A stretch of 64,000 nucleotides of DNA from Vibrio zhanjiangensis (GTDB lineage: Bacteria > Pseudomonadota > Gammaproteobacteria > Enterobacterales > Vibrionaceae), in NCBI RefSeq assembly GCF_030161235.1, contig NZ_BSPW01000001.1, forward strand, positions 1 through 64,000, read 5' to 3'. Of this stretch, positions 46,302 to 56,262 are shown one piece after another. Position 1 is the stretch's first letter. Each line of letters begins with the position of its first letter. Below the pieces are notes generated by a model. It had not been told where the DNA came from, searched no databases, and saw only the letters and a list, made by a program, of their open reading frames with translations. Position numbers and translations under genes: made by a program.

Positions 46302-47294
46302 GTGAAAACCTTTTATAGCTCGATAGCTATAGCATTATTCACTTCTTTTTCTGCGTTAGCCGCAGAGAATACATTAACTGTCTACACGTATGATTCCTTT
46401 GCTGCTGACTGGGGACCTGGTCCGAAGATAAAGCAGGCATTTGAAGACAAATGTCACTGCAACTTGAACTTTGTTGCTTTGGATGATGGAGTGTCGATTC
46501 TTAATCGTCTGCGTTTGGAAGGTGAACATACCAAAGCAGATGTGGTCCTTGGTCTTGATCAAAATCTCATGCCTGAAGCAAAGAAAACCGGTTTGCTGAC
46601 CGAGCATCGGGTCAACACTCAAGCAATTAACTTGCCTAATGGCTGGACGGATAATGTATTTATCCCCTTTGACTTTGGTTATTTTGCTTTTGTTTATGAC
46701 AAAGAAAAACTCGCAAAACCGCCTCAGAGTCTTAAGGAATTGGTTGAATCTCGTCATGATCTAAAAGTGATCTACCAAGACCCGCGTACCTCGACTCCTG
46801 GACAAGGGTTAATGCTGTGGATGAAATCGGTTTATGGTGATGCTGTCTCACCGGCATGGCAGCAGCTTGCCAAAAAAACGGTTACTGTGACTAAAGGTTG
46901 GTCTGAGGCGTATTCGATGTTTCTTGATGGTGAAGCGGATATGGTGCTTTCGTACACGACATCGCCCGCTTACCATTTGATTGCTGAAAATGATTCAAGA
47001 TACGCTGCTGCCGATTTTAGTGAAGGGCACTATACCCAAATTGAAGTAGCGGCCAAGGTCAAGTCCTCAACCAATACCGAGCTTGCGGATGAATTCATGT
47101 CATTTATTTTAAGTGATGACTTTCAATCTCTTATGCCAACTGGCAATTGGATGTATCCTGTGACTGACGTGACACTACCCAAAGGTTTTGCAACGCTCAC
47201 CGTACCTCAAAAAGCGTTGAGTATAAATGAAAACGATGTGTCTCAAAGCCGTAAAACATGGATTCGAGAGTGGCAAAGCGCGTTAACTTTCTAA
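46302..47294 (+). CDS. thiB: Thiamine-binding periplasmic protein ThiB
   Basis: 330 residues. The GTG at 46302 follows AAGGAG and starts a proper signal peptide (KTFYSSIAIALFTSFSALAA); a longer frame runs back into the riboswitch and is not used. The mature protein has the ThiB opening NTLTVYTYDSFAADWGPGPKIKQAFE and motifs LDQNLMPEA and FDFGYFAFVYDK. It delivers thiamine and its phosphates to ThiPQ. Confidence 0.94.
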   Translation: MKTFYSSIAIALFTSFSALAAENTLTVYTYDSFAADWGPGPKIKQAFEDKCHCNLNFVALDDGVSILNRLRLEGEHTKADVVLGLDQNLMPEAKKTGLLTEHRVNTQAINLPNGWTDNVFIPFDFGYFAFVYDKEKLAKPPQSLKELVESRHDLKVIYQDPRTSTPGQGLMLWMKSVYGDAVSPAWQQLAKKTVTVTKGWSEAYSMFLDGEADMVLSYTTSPAYHLIAENDSRYAAADFSEGHYTQIEVAAKVKSSTNTELADEFMSFILSDDFQSLMPTGNWMYPVTDVTLPKGFATLTVPQKALSINENDVSQSRKTWIREWQSALTF

Positions 47295-47303
47295 GGAGCC
47301 GCT

Positions 47304-48905
47304 TTGGGTAAAATTCCAGCCATAGGCATGTGGGTCGCGATATTTATCGCGGCCTTTGTGGTTTTTGCCGTTGGTGCCTTGTTTTCCTCAACCCCGTCAC
47401 TGGATTTGTCACAAATCTGGTCTGATCCTTATTACAGGCACATTACAAAGTTTAGTTTTTATCAAGCATTATTATCGACATTTCTGAGTGTTGGGCTGGC
47501 AATTCCCGTTGCTCATGCGTTATCAAGAAATACCTTTCCTAGTAAACAATGGTTGCTCAAGCTGTTTTCCTCAACCTTAGTTCTACCTGTATTAGTTGGG
47601 ATATTTGGACTGGTCTCAATTTATGGAAATCGAGGCATCCTATTCGAACTCTTTTCATGGTTAGGCTTTAAACTGCCATTTTCCATCTATGGTCTTAACG
47701 GTATTCTTCTCGCTCACGTTTTTTTTAACCTGCCTTATGCCAGTCGCTTGTTGCTTATGGCATTGGAAGCGATTCCATCAGAACAACATGAACTTTGTGC
47801 TCATCTTGGTATTAGGCACTGGCATAAGTTCAAATGGGTAGAGTGGCCAAGGTTACGTCAGCAACTGCCTCATGTTTTGGGCTTAGTATTTATGCTGTGT
47901 TTTACAAGCTTTGCGACTGTGATGGCTCTTGGTGGCGGCCCAAAATCTACCACGATTGAATTGGCGATCTACCAAGCCATGAAATTTGACTTCGATTTAC
48001 AAACAGGGGCGATTTTGGCGCTATGGCAAATGCTTTTGTGTAGCTTTATTGCCTTAGCCGTGCATCGTTTGGCAAAAGCTGTTTCAGTCACGCCGACCAC
48101 GCAAGCAACTCGGGAGTTCTCTGTAGTCAACACATTGGGATCTCGCCTTTGGGATGGTTTTTGGATTGTTGTGAGTGTGTGCTTGGTCATTCCTCCATTG
48201 TTTATGGTGGTGTGGAGTGGCTTGAATGCACAAGCCTTGGCTGTACTGAGTGATCAAGCCTTTTGGGACGCTCTATGGACATCATGCAAAGTGGCAATAT
48301 TAGCAAGTGGTCTTGCTATTTTTGCAGGGATTACAATTTTGCTTACTAGTCGGCGTTTAAGGCTTAATCGTAAAGCTCGTTACGCTGACCAAATTGAGCT
48401 TATCGGTACGATTATTCTTGTCACACCAAGTTTGGTGATTGCAACGGGTCTGTTTTTGCTGCTGCGCAGTTTTACCGATGTGTTCAGTCTGGGCTTTGTC
48501 GTCGTGGTGATGGTCAATGCTTTAATGGGGCTGCCCTATGTGATCAAAACACTGTCGCAACCTATGCTGCATATTGAGCAACAATCTCAGTATTTATGTG
48601 CCACTCTAGGAATGCAAGGCATACAGAGGTTTCTATTAGTTGAGTGGCGGGCGCTTCGTCAACCAATAGCACACGCTTTTGCGATTAGTTTTATGTTTGC
48701 TATCGGAGATCTCAGCGCCATCGCGTTGTTTGGTAGCCAAGATTTTCGGACTTTGCCGCTGTATTTGTTTCAACTTTTAGGGAGCTATCAAACTGATGCT
48801 GCAGCCGTGGTCTCTTTGACGCTGTTGGTTCTCAGTCTAGGCTGCTTTGCTCTTATTGAAACCTTATTTAAAGTCAACCCTAAGGTGAAATATGCTGACG
48901 TTTAA
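47304..48905 (+). CDS. thiP: Thiamine ABC transporter permease ThiP
   Basis: 533 residues with TTG start after AAGGAG. Two homologous permease halves give about 12 membrane helices; each half ends with an EAA-type loop (EQHELCAHLGIRHWHKFKWVEWPRLR and EQQSQYLCATLGMQGIQRFLLVEWRALR). It overlaps thiQ by 14 bases. Confidence 0.93.
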   Translation: MGKIPAIGMWVAIFIAAFVVFAVGALFSSTPSLDLSQIWSDPYYRHITKFSFYQALLSTFLSVGLAIPVAHALSRNTFPSKQWLLKLFSSTLVLPVLVGIFGLVSIYGNRGILFELFSWLGFKLPFSIYGLNGILLAHVFFNLPYASRLLLMALEAIPSEQHELCAHLGIRHWHKFKWVEWPRLRQQLPHVLGLVFMLCFTSFATVMALGGGPKSTTIELAIYQAMKFDFDLQTGAILALWQMLLCSFIALAVHRLAKAVSVTPTTQATREFSVVNTLGSRLWDGFWIVVSVCLVIPPLFMVVWSGLNAQALAVLSDQAFWDALWTSCKVAILASGLAIFAGITILLTSRRLRLNRKARYADQIELIGTIILVTPSLVIATGLFLLLRSFTDVFSLGFVVVVMVNALMGLPYVIKTLSQPMLHIEQQSQYLCATLGMQGIQRFLLVEWRALRQPIAHAFAISFMFAIGDLSAIALFGSQDFRTLPLYLFQLLGSYQTDAAAVVSLTLLVLSLGCFALIETLFKVNPKVKYADV

Positions 48906-49605
48906 TGCCGTTACTTACGACTATCAAAAGGATAGATTTCAATTTGATTTACACATTGAGCGCGGTAGCTGTGTTGCCGTTATGGGGCCGAGTGGGGCAG
49001 GGAAATCAACCTTGTTAGCGTTAGCGGCGGGATTTATTGATCCTATTGGCGGCAGCATTGTTGCTAATGATATTGAACTGAGTGGCCTTGAACCTTATCA
49101 GCGACCATTTGCATTCTTGTTTCAAGAGCATAATTTGTTTGCTCACCTTAGCGTGAGAGAAAACATAGGTTTAGGTTTGCACCCAGGTTTGAAATTAAAT
49201 CGAGAGCAGCGTTATTTGGTAGAACAAGCGGCGGGCCTAGTAGGTATTGTCGACTATCTCGATCGTTTACCTGAACAATTATCAGGTGGTCAACGTCAGC
49301 GAGTTGCGTTGGCCAGATGCTTTGTGCAATCTCATCCAATATGGCTTTTGGATGAACCTTTCTCTGCGTTAGATCCAGTACTTCGTGAAGAAATGCTTGA
49401 TTTGGTAAAAAAACTGGCCGCTGAACGCAATATTACCCTTGTGATGGTGACTCATCATCTCAGTGATGCCAGAGCCATAGGGTCACATTTTGCCTATGTC
49501 GATAAGGGCAAAGTCTGGGTGTCAGGCAATATTGAGGATTTGACGTCCGAGCATAAAGACCCAATATTGAGTGCGTTTGTAAAAGCTGGAAAAATAAGTG
49601 TTTAA
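48892..49605 (+). CDS. thiQ: Thiamine ABC transporter ATPase ThiQ
   Basis: 237 residues with Walker A GPSGAGKST (about 33-41), Q-loop FLFQEHNLFAHLSV, signature LSGGQRQRVALAR, Walker B WLLDEPFSALD and H-loop THH. It is last gene of thiBPQ. It is followed by AT-rich sequence before the regulator gene. Confidence 0.95.
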   Translation: MLTFNAVTYDYQKDRFQFDLHIERGSCVAVMGPSGAGKSTLLALAAGFIDPIGGSIVANDIELSGLEPYQRPFAFLFQEHNLFAHLSVRENIGLGLHPGLKLNREQRYLVEQAAGLVGIVDYLDRLPEQLSGGQRQRVALARCFVQSHPIWLLDEPFSALDPVLREEMLDLVKKLAAERNITLVMVTHHLSDARAIGSHFAYVDKGKVWVSGNIEDLTSEHKDPILSAFVKAGKISV

Positions 49606-49749
49606 GATATTCTCACTTTAATTCCAACAGATGGAATATAAATTTATATATTTTAATTATTGAGTTTTAATTATTTTAAAATTATAACTTGATCATAAGA
49701 ATCTATTTATTTAGAGTTGTTTTTTATCATTAGAATAGCTATAAATGGA

Positions 49750-50676
49750 ATGAGAAAAGAAAAGGGATTATCTTTTACATTGGAGCAGTTAAAGGCCTTT
49801 ATTGCAGTGGCTGAAACTAAATCGTATTCTTCGGGCGCGAGGAAAATAAATCGCGATCGTACTACAGTAAGAGAACATATCGATAACTTACAAATCGCTC
49901 TTAATGCTGAATTAATAATAAGAAATGGGCATAATGTTATGTTGACTGATTTAGGTAGGCAATACCTAAGAGGAGCTAGTAGTATTATGTTTTCTGTATA
50001 TAAATTCGAGGATTTTATAAGTAATTTGAATAAATTTGAATCACAAAAAAGTGAATATAAAATATCAATTAGTCAGTGTGTACCAAATAATTATATTGTT
50101 CATGTTAATAAAGAGATTGGTGACAAGTTTCCTAATTGTAATATTAAATGGGTAAATAAGAATAATTATGAAGCCCGAGAGGGAGTAAAAAAAGGTATAT
50201 ATGATCTTGCAATATCAAGAATGGTTGTTGATCAAGTACGATATATTCCTCCTAGTGGTCTGGATGGATGTTACTTGGGTTCTATTGCTATGAATATATA
50301 TACAGGAAGCAACTCACCTCTCAACAAGAAAAAACGGATGTCGTTTCCTGATTTCATCAATGATACGATGTATACGCTGAGTGACCGATTTGATGAAGGA
50401 GAAGTGGAAAAATGCATTTATTCCTTACGGCATATTCAGCTGGTATCTTATGAGCAGATTATCACCTCAATACTGGCTGGTGAAGGTTGGGCATTTTTAC
50501 CTGAAGCCTTATGTCATTCATTAGTGCAGAATGGGCAGTTGATCAAACTGAAAACCACATTTATGAATACTTCAATGAATATTAATCACGTATTAGTAAA
50601 AAAAGCTGCTAATACAGACACGATTACAAACTTTTTGATAGATACTTTTAAAGGGCTGTACCAACATAAGCAATAG
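49750..50676 (+). CDS. LysR-family transcriptional regulator
   Basis: 308 residues from the ATG at 49750 (an upstream TTG in frame adds eleven residues). The N-terminal winged helix is LSFTLEQLKAFIAVAETKSYSSGARKINRDRTTVREHIDNLQIALNAEL, a somewhat unusual LysR HTH with NRDRTTVREHI in place of the common LSQPAVSRQI. The substrate-binding part runs from about residue 95. Codon use is AT-rich. It ends at a strong terminator and is convergent with the metallophosphoesterase gene. Targets are unknown. Confidence 0.78.
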   Translation: MRKEKGLSFTLEQLKAFIAVAETKSYSSGARKINRDRTTVREHIDNLQIALNAELIIRNGHNVMLTDLGRQYLRGASSIMFSVYKFEDFISNLNKFESQKSEYKISISQCVPNNYIVHVNKEIGDKFPNCNIKWVNKNNYEAREGVKKGIYDLAISRMVVDQVRYIPPSGLDGCYLGSIAMNIYTGSNSPLNKKKRMSFPDFINDTMYTLSDRFDEGEVEKCIYSLRHIQLVSYEQIITSILAGEGWAFLPEALCHSLVQNGQLIKLKTTFMNTSMNINHVLVKKAANTDTITNFLIDTFKGLYQHKQ

Positions 50677-50698
50677 AGCTACCTTTAGTAGCTCTATT
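50672..50698. terminator. Bidirectional terminator after the LysR gene
   Basis: A perfect 11-bp stem (AATAGAGCTAC with GTAGCTCTATT) and a 5-base loop CTTTA between convergent genes. Confidence 0.88.
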
Positions 50699-50718
50699 AA
50701 AATTATGAAAATACTATA

Positions 50719-52548
50719 TTAGTATTCACCCATGCGAATCTTGGCACGAGACACTTTACCTTCTAGGTCGCCATCATCTTTTTTAGTGAAGTTTACTGTC
50801 ACAAACTCATCGCTATAATCATAATCAAACGCGTAGACTAGATACGATGTAAGAATATCCTTTTTGACAGTAATAATTGCGTAATCGTGATCGTGATCAC
50901 CGCCAGGATCGTCAGTCAGTTCTAATTCTGTACCTTTTGGTATATCAATTAATGTAACAGAACGAGCTTCATCGTTGTCACAATAATATGGGCCTTTGTT
51001 GTTATCAAACTCAACACTTCCAGCATTACCAGGTAGCGTACAGACAATGTTTTCATCACCATTATCGCCTTCATGGAATACAAATAGAGGTTCATGCTGA
51101 TATGTGCCTGGTGGGTACACTTCAAAACGGGAAACTTTACCGTTTAAACCATTATTATCGTTATTTATCATTGATATTTTTGAATCATTGAAGTCTTTTT
51201 CAAGAGAGTTGATAAGATAGCTTCCCTCGATATTATCTAAAACCTTAATGATGGAGTAATCGTCTTCCATGCTTCCGTTTGGATCATCGTAAACTTTAAT
51301 TACGGTATCTGCAGGTACATCTTTTAGTTCTACAGCTCCAGCATCATCATTAAAACATTCTTCATTTTCTATTGTCCCTTTTTGAGTTTCTGGCTCTTCA
51401 AGGTCTGAAAAATAACAGCTTAAATCATCAGGTTCATTGACGTCATTGTCGGAATTATTCTCATAGAATATTACTTCTGGACGACGATAATTTGGAACAT
51501 CTGCAATATCCATATTTCTGAGTGTTACATCATATTCAACAGGGGTAGCATAATCTTCAGTACTATCAATGATATCATCTTCATAAAGTGGTTCTGCATC
51601 ATAAACAGTGACATGCATTTGCTCATTTGAAAAGTTCAGTAGTGTAAAGTCGGCCTTATGGCTTGCCCCTGTTCGATAGACAGGTACGCCACTGATGCTT
51701 GTGCCAGTTGTTCCATGAGTGTGACCCGCGAAAATTGCGGTCACAGGATAGTTCTCCAAAATATCTCGAAATTCACTATTGTTTGAAGGATCCCAATGGT
51801 CTCCATAGTCATGCATATTTAAAATAATGGTTTCAGCACCATCTTCATGTATGGCTCGACTGAGATCATCTCGTAGCCATTTCATCGAGTGCTTGATTCT
51901 CATTATGCTGCCATTATCTCCATTTGAACTTTCCCAGCTCGCTTTATATTCAGGATAATTATTTAATTGTACAAAATGGACTTTTCCAATATCCCAGGAG
52001 TAGGACATACTGCCTTTAAATACATCTTCTCCTGGGCCTGGATGATTTTGTCTAATATAGTCAAACCGTCTCAGCGTGCTACTAGGAATCTGAGTTTTAA
52101 CTTGATCTATCAGATAGCGCACCATATCGGTAGCACAGCCATTATCTCCGCAATCATCGACATTGTTTGCATAGTCGTGATTGCCTAATCCTGGGTATAT
52201 AGGGATCGAAAATTGATTAATAAAGTCTTCATATGCTTGAAGCTCATTTCCATGTCCAAAGGCGGTGAGGTCACCATTAACAATAACCCCCTGCCAATTA
52301 GCATCTGGGGTGCTTCTGATAATGTCATTAACAACATCGACTGTAAAATTATTAAACTTAATGCTAAGTTCTTCATTTAAATCATCATCAAGATAATTTT
52401 CTGTCCAGAAAAATTGTGGGTCTGAAATGGTTACCATAGAAAAATTATTGATATTACTACCGTTTTGCACTGCTGACTCTTGACACAACGTATATTGGCT
52501 ATATGAGTAAATAGCTAGAAAGAGAGGTACTATGGCTATTTTTTTCAT
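50719..52548 (-). CDS. Secreted calcineurin-like metallophosphoesterase with duplicated C-terminal module
   Basis: 609 residues: signal peptide (to about residue 22), then a metallophosphoesterase domain (about 35-320) with SDPQF (in place of the usual DxH), NGDLTAFGHG, GNHDYAN, LNMHDYGDH and AGHTHGT. After a linker come two related modules of about 100 residues (about 395-495 and 500-605), each with a Cys, ND-A, a P.(D/G)T.(I/L).(V/L).DDP.G motif, a DY.II.V motif and an ending GKVSR. The modules may bind calcium or carbohydrate. The substrate is unknown; a phosphodiesterase acting outside the cell is the best inference. Confidence 0.78.
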   Translation of the reverse strand: MKKIAIVPLFLAIYSYSQYTLCQESAVQNGSNINNFSMVTISDPQFFWTENYLDDDLNEELSIKFNNFTVDVVNDIIRSTPDANWQGVIVNGDLTAFGHGNELQAYEDFINQFSIPIYPGLGNHDYANNVDDCGDNGCATDMVRYLIDQVKTQIPSSTLRRFDYIRQNHPGPGEDVFKGSMSYSWDIGKVHFVQLNNYPEYKASWESSNGDNGSIMRIKHSMKWLRDDLSRAIHEDGAETIILNMHDYGDHWDPSNNSEFRDILENYPVTAIFAGHTHGTTGTSISGVPVYRTGASHKADFTLLNFSNEQMHVTVYDAEPLYEDDIIDSTEDYATPVEYDVTLRNMDIADVPNYRRPEVIFYENNSDNDVNEPDDLSCYFSDLEEPETQKGTIENEECFNDDAGAVELKDVPADTVIKVYDDPNGSMEDDYSIIKVLDNIEGSYLINSLEKDFNDSKISMINNDNNGLNGKVSRFEVYPPGTYQHEPLFVFHEGDNGDENIVCTLPGNAGSVEFDNNKGPYYCDNDEARSVTLIDIPKGTELELTDDPGGDHDHDYAIITVKKDILTSYLVYAFDYDYSDEFVTVNFTKKDDGDLEGKVSRAKIRMGEY

Positions 52549-52622
52549 TCTATTCTCCTAGGTTATAAATTTCATTCAACTAATTTAAATATAAGGTCAC
52601 TTGTTCTATCTGAATAGGTTAT

Positions 52623-52648
52623 GGGCTTATAATTGATTTTATAAGCCC
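52623..52648. terminator. Hairpin between the two secreted-protein genes
   Basis: A 10-bp stem (GGGCTTATAA with TTATAAGCCC) and a 6-base loop, 9 bases after the stop codon of the minus-strand gene at 52658. Lack of a clear T-run makes termination uncertain. Confidence 0.5.
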
Positions 52649-52657
52649 AGCCCCTTA

Positions 52658-53608
52658 TTATTTAACCTCTATAACAGCTGAAGATTGATTTTCATTAACT
52701 TCAAGATAAGCATCTAAGTTGTCACAATCATCACTTACCGATAAGTTCCCATCATTCTTTGTATAAATGATATTGCAATAGCTTTGTATGAGTTGGTCGG
52801 AAGAAGTTTTAATTTCTATTCTTTGAGGAATGTTTTCATCATTCCTTGGTTCAAATAGAGATGGAGAAGTGTAAGAGTGATTCATCTCTATTAGCTCATC
52901 GGAAATAGATATAGTTGAAAAGTCCTCATTTAAAAACTCAGCATTTAAGACGATATCATCGCTAGAAAGGTTTTTGATTATAAGATTAATATTTTCTTCA
53001 GGCTCTCCTGGTTCCTGCGGGCCTACAGCTTTTAAGCCAGCATAATACATCCATGTTTTTCCATTTTCATCATCATCGTGTTTACGCCCAGTAATAATCA
53101 TATTGTACGGTACACTTGAAAAGTCACTACTGGACTCTTTTTGTGAACCATCGGTATATGTATTGTCTCTATCAATTTTTACAGGGCTACCATTCATTTC
53201 AATATATGTACATGTATAACGTGTATCTCCATTTTCATCCCCCTTATGTTTTCTACCTGTCATCACTGAGTATTCAGGGCATGAAAAGTATGAATCTGAC
53301 TCTTCAATATCGCTGGATAGATACGTTTCTCTAAAAGTTAAACGTTCCCCATTAGCCAGCGGTTCACTGCATGTATACCAAGTATCTCCATTCTCATCGC
53401 CTTTATGCTTTCTACCTGTTATTACAAATCCAGATTGACAATTGAAGTTATGGTCACTTTCATCTAGGGCTGATGAGGTTGTTGTATTAATGAAAGATAA
53501 TTCGACGGGTAGATATTCTGCATTTTTTGGCGTTGCATTAGCAGATATAGAGCAAAATGCAGATAGGCAAGAAACTAAAATAGTACTAGTATTTATATTT
53601 AAACTCAT
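52658..53608 (-). CDS. Secreted protein with three GRKH-type repeats
   Basis: 316 residues with a signal peptide (to about residue 25, SISANA). Residues 50-195 hold three copies of a unit of about 45 residues: an acidic ES.S.F.C start, then TGRKHKGDENGDTWYTC (the third copy reads TGRKHDDDENGKTWMYY). The cysteines of the first two copies could form a disulphide within each unit. After a PGEPEE linker comes a beta-rich domain (about 205-316). I do not recognise the family with certainty. It is co-directional with the metallophosphoesterase gene, 109 bp upstream of it, and shares its AT-rich composition. Confidence 0.6.
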   Translation of the reverse strand: MSLNINTSTILVSCLSAFCSISANATPKNAEYLPVELSFINTTTSSALDESDHNFNCQSGFVITGRKHKGDENGDTWYTCSEPLANGERLTFRETYLSSDIEESDSYFSCPEYSVMTGRKHKGDENGDTRYTCTYIEMNGSPVKIDRDNTYTDGSQKESSSDFSSVPYNMIITGRKHDDDENGKTWMYYAGLKAVGPQEPGEPEENINLIIKNLSSDDIVLNAEFLNEDFSTISISDELIEMNHSYTSPSLFEPRNDENIPQRIEIKTSSDQLIQSYCNIIYTKNDGNLSVSDDCDNLDAYLEVNENQSSAVIEVK

Positions 53609-54186
53609 GGTTATTCCTTATATATATTTAATTTATGTTTTTGGGTTACTTATTATCTCAGCATATTGAAATTATTGATTTTTGCCCTCCTGTTAAAGTG
53701 ATAATTATTTTTTTGTTATTGATGTTTTAATTAAACTGACAGTCCGTTAGTAAATATTTGAAAATATTCTATGATGTATTTAATTTTCTTTCACACCAGT
53801 TTTAGGGGGGAATTCCACCGTTTTTAGTTATGTTTTTAGTTATGTTTTTTGTTGGTTTTATAGATTTTTTTAATGTTAATTTCTATAAGGTGTGATTTTT
53901 ATGTTTATTAAAGTTGACTGAAATTTAAGATTGTAGATGGTGTGTGGGATTCGCTGTGATTTTTAAAAATTATGAAATGGCAGGATTTATAAAAGTTTAT
54001 TGTAAAATGAGATGTAATAAATATGGATTTGTAGATGCAGCCTATTTACTTTGGTAAGTGTCTAGCGAAATTTGACGTAAATAACGAATAAGTATTATGC
54101 CACGCTGATTTAAAAAGTAGTATTTTATACAAACGAGTACACTGGTGTAGCAGTGATACTCGTTTTTGAAGCTTTAGAGGTATGCT
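53609..54186. other. AT-rich intergenic region ending in a terminator
   Basis: About 580 bp without credible genes. It should contain the promoter of the minus-strand secreted-protein gene at its left. At its right, 54131-54165 forms a strong bipartite stem (AAACGAGTA/TACTCGTTT and CACTG/CAGTG, one bulged A), which serves as terminator for darP on the minus strand. Confidence 0.7.
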
Positions 54187-54714
54187 CTAACACTCTTCGT
54201 CATAGAGTGCTTTTAAGATTTGAAATATTTCACGGTAAGCTTTGGCGGGTTTCCCTGCTTGCTTTTCTTTGGCCGCTTGACGAGCCAGTTGGCGTAAATG
54301 CTGACGATCAGCTTGGGGGTAAAGCGCTAATACATCCGAAATGGCATCATCACCTTCTGCTAATATGCGATCGCGAAGCTGCTCCAATTTGTGCAAAGCT
54401 GCCGTGGTTTGAGAGTGCTTATTACGTACTTTATCTAGAGCCGCTTGCAGTGGTTCTGGATCTTCAACGCGCATTAGTTTGCCTATGTATTGCAGTTGAC
54501 GCCTGCGGGCCTCGTTTTTAAAACGTTGCGCGTCTTTTATCGCTTCCGCCAAGTCTTCACTGAGAGGGAATTTTTCCAATACGGAAGGCTTTAGACTAAC
54601 TAGCTCTTCACCTAGCTTCTGCAACTCTTCCATATCACGTTTCATCTCGGACTTACTGACCCAAATGATTTCCTCTTCTTCTTCCCATGGCGCTTTTTTG
54701 TTTTTGCGTGCCAT
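54187..54714 (-). CDS. darP: Ribosome-associated protein DarP (YjgA, DUF615)
   Basis: 175 residues, highly charged and helical, with the DUF615 signature [22 protein letters not shown] near residue 18 and the C-terminal [21 protein letters not shown]. In E. coli YjgA associates with late 50S precursors. It is divergent from pmbA, the common arrangement. Length normal. Confidence 0.92.
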   Translation of the reverse strand: MARKNKKAPWEEEEEIIWVSKSEMKRDMEELQKLGEELVSLKPSVLEKFPLSEDLAEAIKDAQRFKNEARRRQLQYIGKLMRVEDPEPLQAALDKVRNKHSQTTAALHKLEQLRDRILAEGDDAISDVLALYPQADRQHLRQLARQAAKEKQAGKPAKAYREIFQILKALYDEEC

Positions 54715-54822
54715 TTTTCTGCCTTAATTTAACTGTCTATTTCTCTATTTTAACAAGAATCATGGGGAGAAAGCGAAATTCTTGTTATCCTAGGAAGAAG
54801 ACTCCTCAAGCATGAAGAAAAT

Positions 54823-56166
54823 ATGGACGTAAGACAGCAAGTTGCTCGGCAAAGAACTGAGCTAGAAGCCGCAGTTGCAAAAGCACTCGAGATGGCTGCA
54901 GAAAAATCTGATGGTGCTGAAATAGCCATTACCAAAAGTACAGGGCTCAGTGTTTCTACCCGTATGTGTGAGGTGGAAAATGTGGAATTTAATAGTGATG
55001 GTGCTCTGGGTATCACTGTGTACCGAGGCCAGCGTAAAGGGAGTGCATCGACCTCTGACTTGAGTGAAAAGGCCATTCAACAGGCAGTGTTGGCAGCGCT
55101 TGATATTGCGAAGTATACCTCTGAGGACCCTTATGCCGGTCCTGCTCCCAAAGAGCTAATGGTGAAAGAGATACCCGATCTTGATTTATTTCATCCTGAT
55201 ACTCCTGACCCTGATGATGCAGCGCAAATCGCGATTCGTGCTGAGCAGCAAGCTTTGTCTTACAGCGACAAAATCAAACAAAGCGATGGTGCCAGTTACG
55301 ACAGCCACTATGGTCTAAAAGTTTATGGCAATAGTCATGGCGTATTGGCGAGTTATGCTTCAAGCCGTCACAGCATCAGTTGTTGTGTGATTGGTCAAGG
55401 GAAAGGCGGAGTGATGGAGCGTGACTATAGCTATACGGTAGCACGTTGCAAAGATGATCTTTGGACTCCCGAATCAGTTGGCAAAAAAGCCGCGGAAAAA
55501 ACGATTAGCCGTCTTGATGCGCAAAAGCTTAAAACAGGTCAGTACCCAGCTATGTTTGCTGCCGATGTGGCGACGGGCCTTCTTGGTCATCTTGTCATGG
55601 CGATAAGTGGTGGGAATTTATATCGAAAATCTTCTTTTTTGCTTGACCATCTCGGTCAGCAGATTTTGCCTAAATGGTTTAACGTGTCCGAAAAGCCACA
55701 TGTATTGAGAGGGCTTGCTTCCAGTCCATTTGATAATGAAGGTGTGATTACCCAAGATAGAGAAATCATTTCTGATGGCGTGCTCTCCACTTATCTTTTG
55801 ACGAGCTATGCGGCGCGAAAATTAGCCATGACACCAACCGGACATGCTGGTGGTATTCACAACTGGTACGTGCAATCAACGGGACAAGACTTTGAGCAAA
55901 TGCTAAAAGAGTTAGGCACAGGCTTTCTGGTAACTGAAGTGATGGGCCAAGGCGTTAATATTGTCACCGGAGATTATTCTCGAGGCGCGGCAGGTTTTTG
56001 GGTCGAAAATGGCCAAATTCAGTACCCAGTTTCCGAGGTGACGATAGCCGGTAACCTTAAGACGATGTTTGAGAACATTGCTGCAGTTGGCAGTGACATT
56101 GAAACTCGCTCGCAAATTCAGACCGGGTCAATTTTACTGGATAGTATGAAAGTGGCTGGAGACTAG
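54823..56166 (+). CDS. pmbA: TldE/PmbA metalloprotease-complex subunit
   Basis: 447 residues. With TldD it forms a heterodimeric protease that degrades unfolded peptides and matures microcin B17 and CcdA. Typical elements are [19 protein letters not shown] N-terminal strands, [20 protein letters not shown] and [16 protein letters not shown]. TldE lacks the HExxxH zinc site, as here. A TldD gene is not in the window. Confidence 0.95.
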   Translation: MDVRQQVARQRTELEAAVAKALEMAAEKSDGAEIAITKSTGLSVSTRMCEVENVEFNSDGALGITVYRGQRKGSASTSDLSEKAIQQAVLAALDIAKYTSEDPYAGPAPKELMVKEIPDLDLFHPDTPDPDDAAQIAIRAEQQALSYSDKIKQSDGASYDSHYGLKVYGNSHGVLASYASSRHSISCCVIGQGKGGVMERDYSYTVARCKDDLWTPESVGKKAAEKTISRLDAQKLKTGQYPAMFAADVATGLLGHLVMAISGGNLYRKSSFLLDHLGQQILPKWFNVSEKPHVLRGLASSPFDNEGVITQDREIISDGVLSTYLLTSYAARKLAMTPTGHAGGIHNWYVQSTGQDFEQMLKELGTGFLVTEVMGQGVNIVTGDYSRGAAGFWVENGQIQYPVSEVTIAGNLKTMFENIAAVGSDIETRSQIQTGSILLDSMKVAGD

Positions 56167-56227
56167 AGCACACAATCAGTCAGGATGGCGAGCCCGCTGT
56201 GAATGAAATTTTTGGTTAACTAAAGTT

Positions 56228-56258
56228 AGAGGGTTGAAGTTTATATCAACCCTCTTTT
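56228..56258. terminator. Bidirectional terminator pmbA/lysC
   Basis: A 10-bp stem (AGAGGGTTGA with TCAACCCTCT) and an 8-base loop between convergent genes, followed by TTTTG on the plus strand. Confidence 0.88.
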
Positions 56259-56262
56259 GTTG

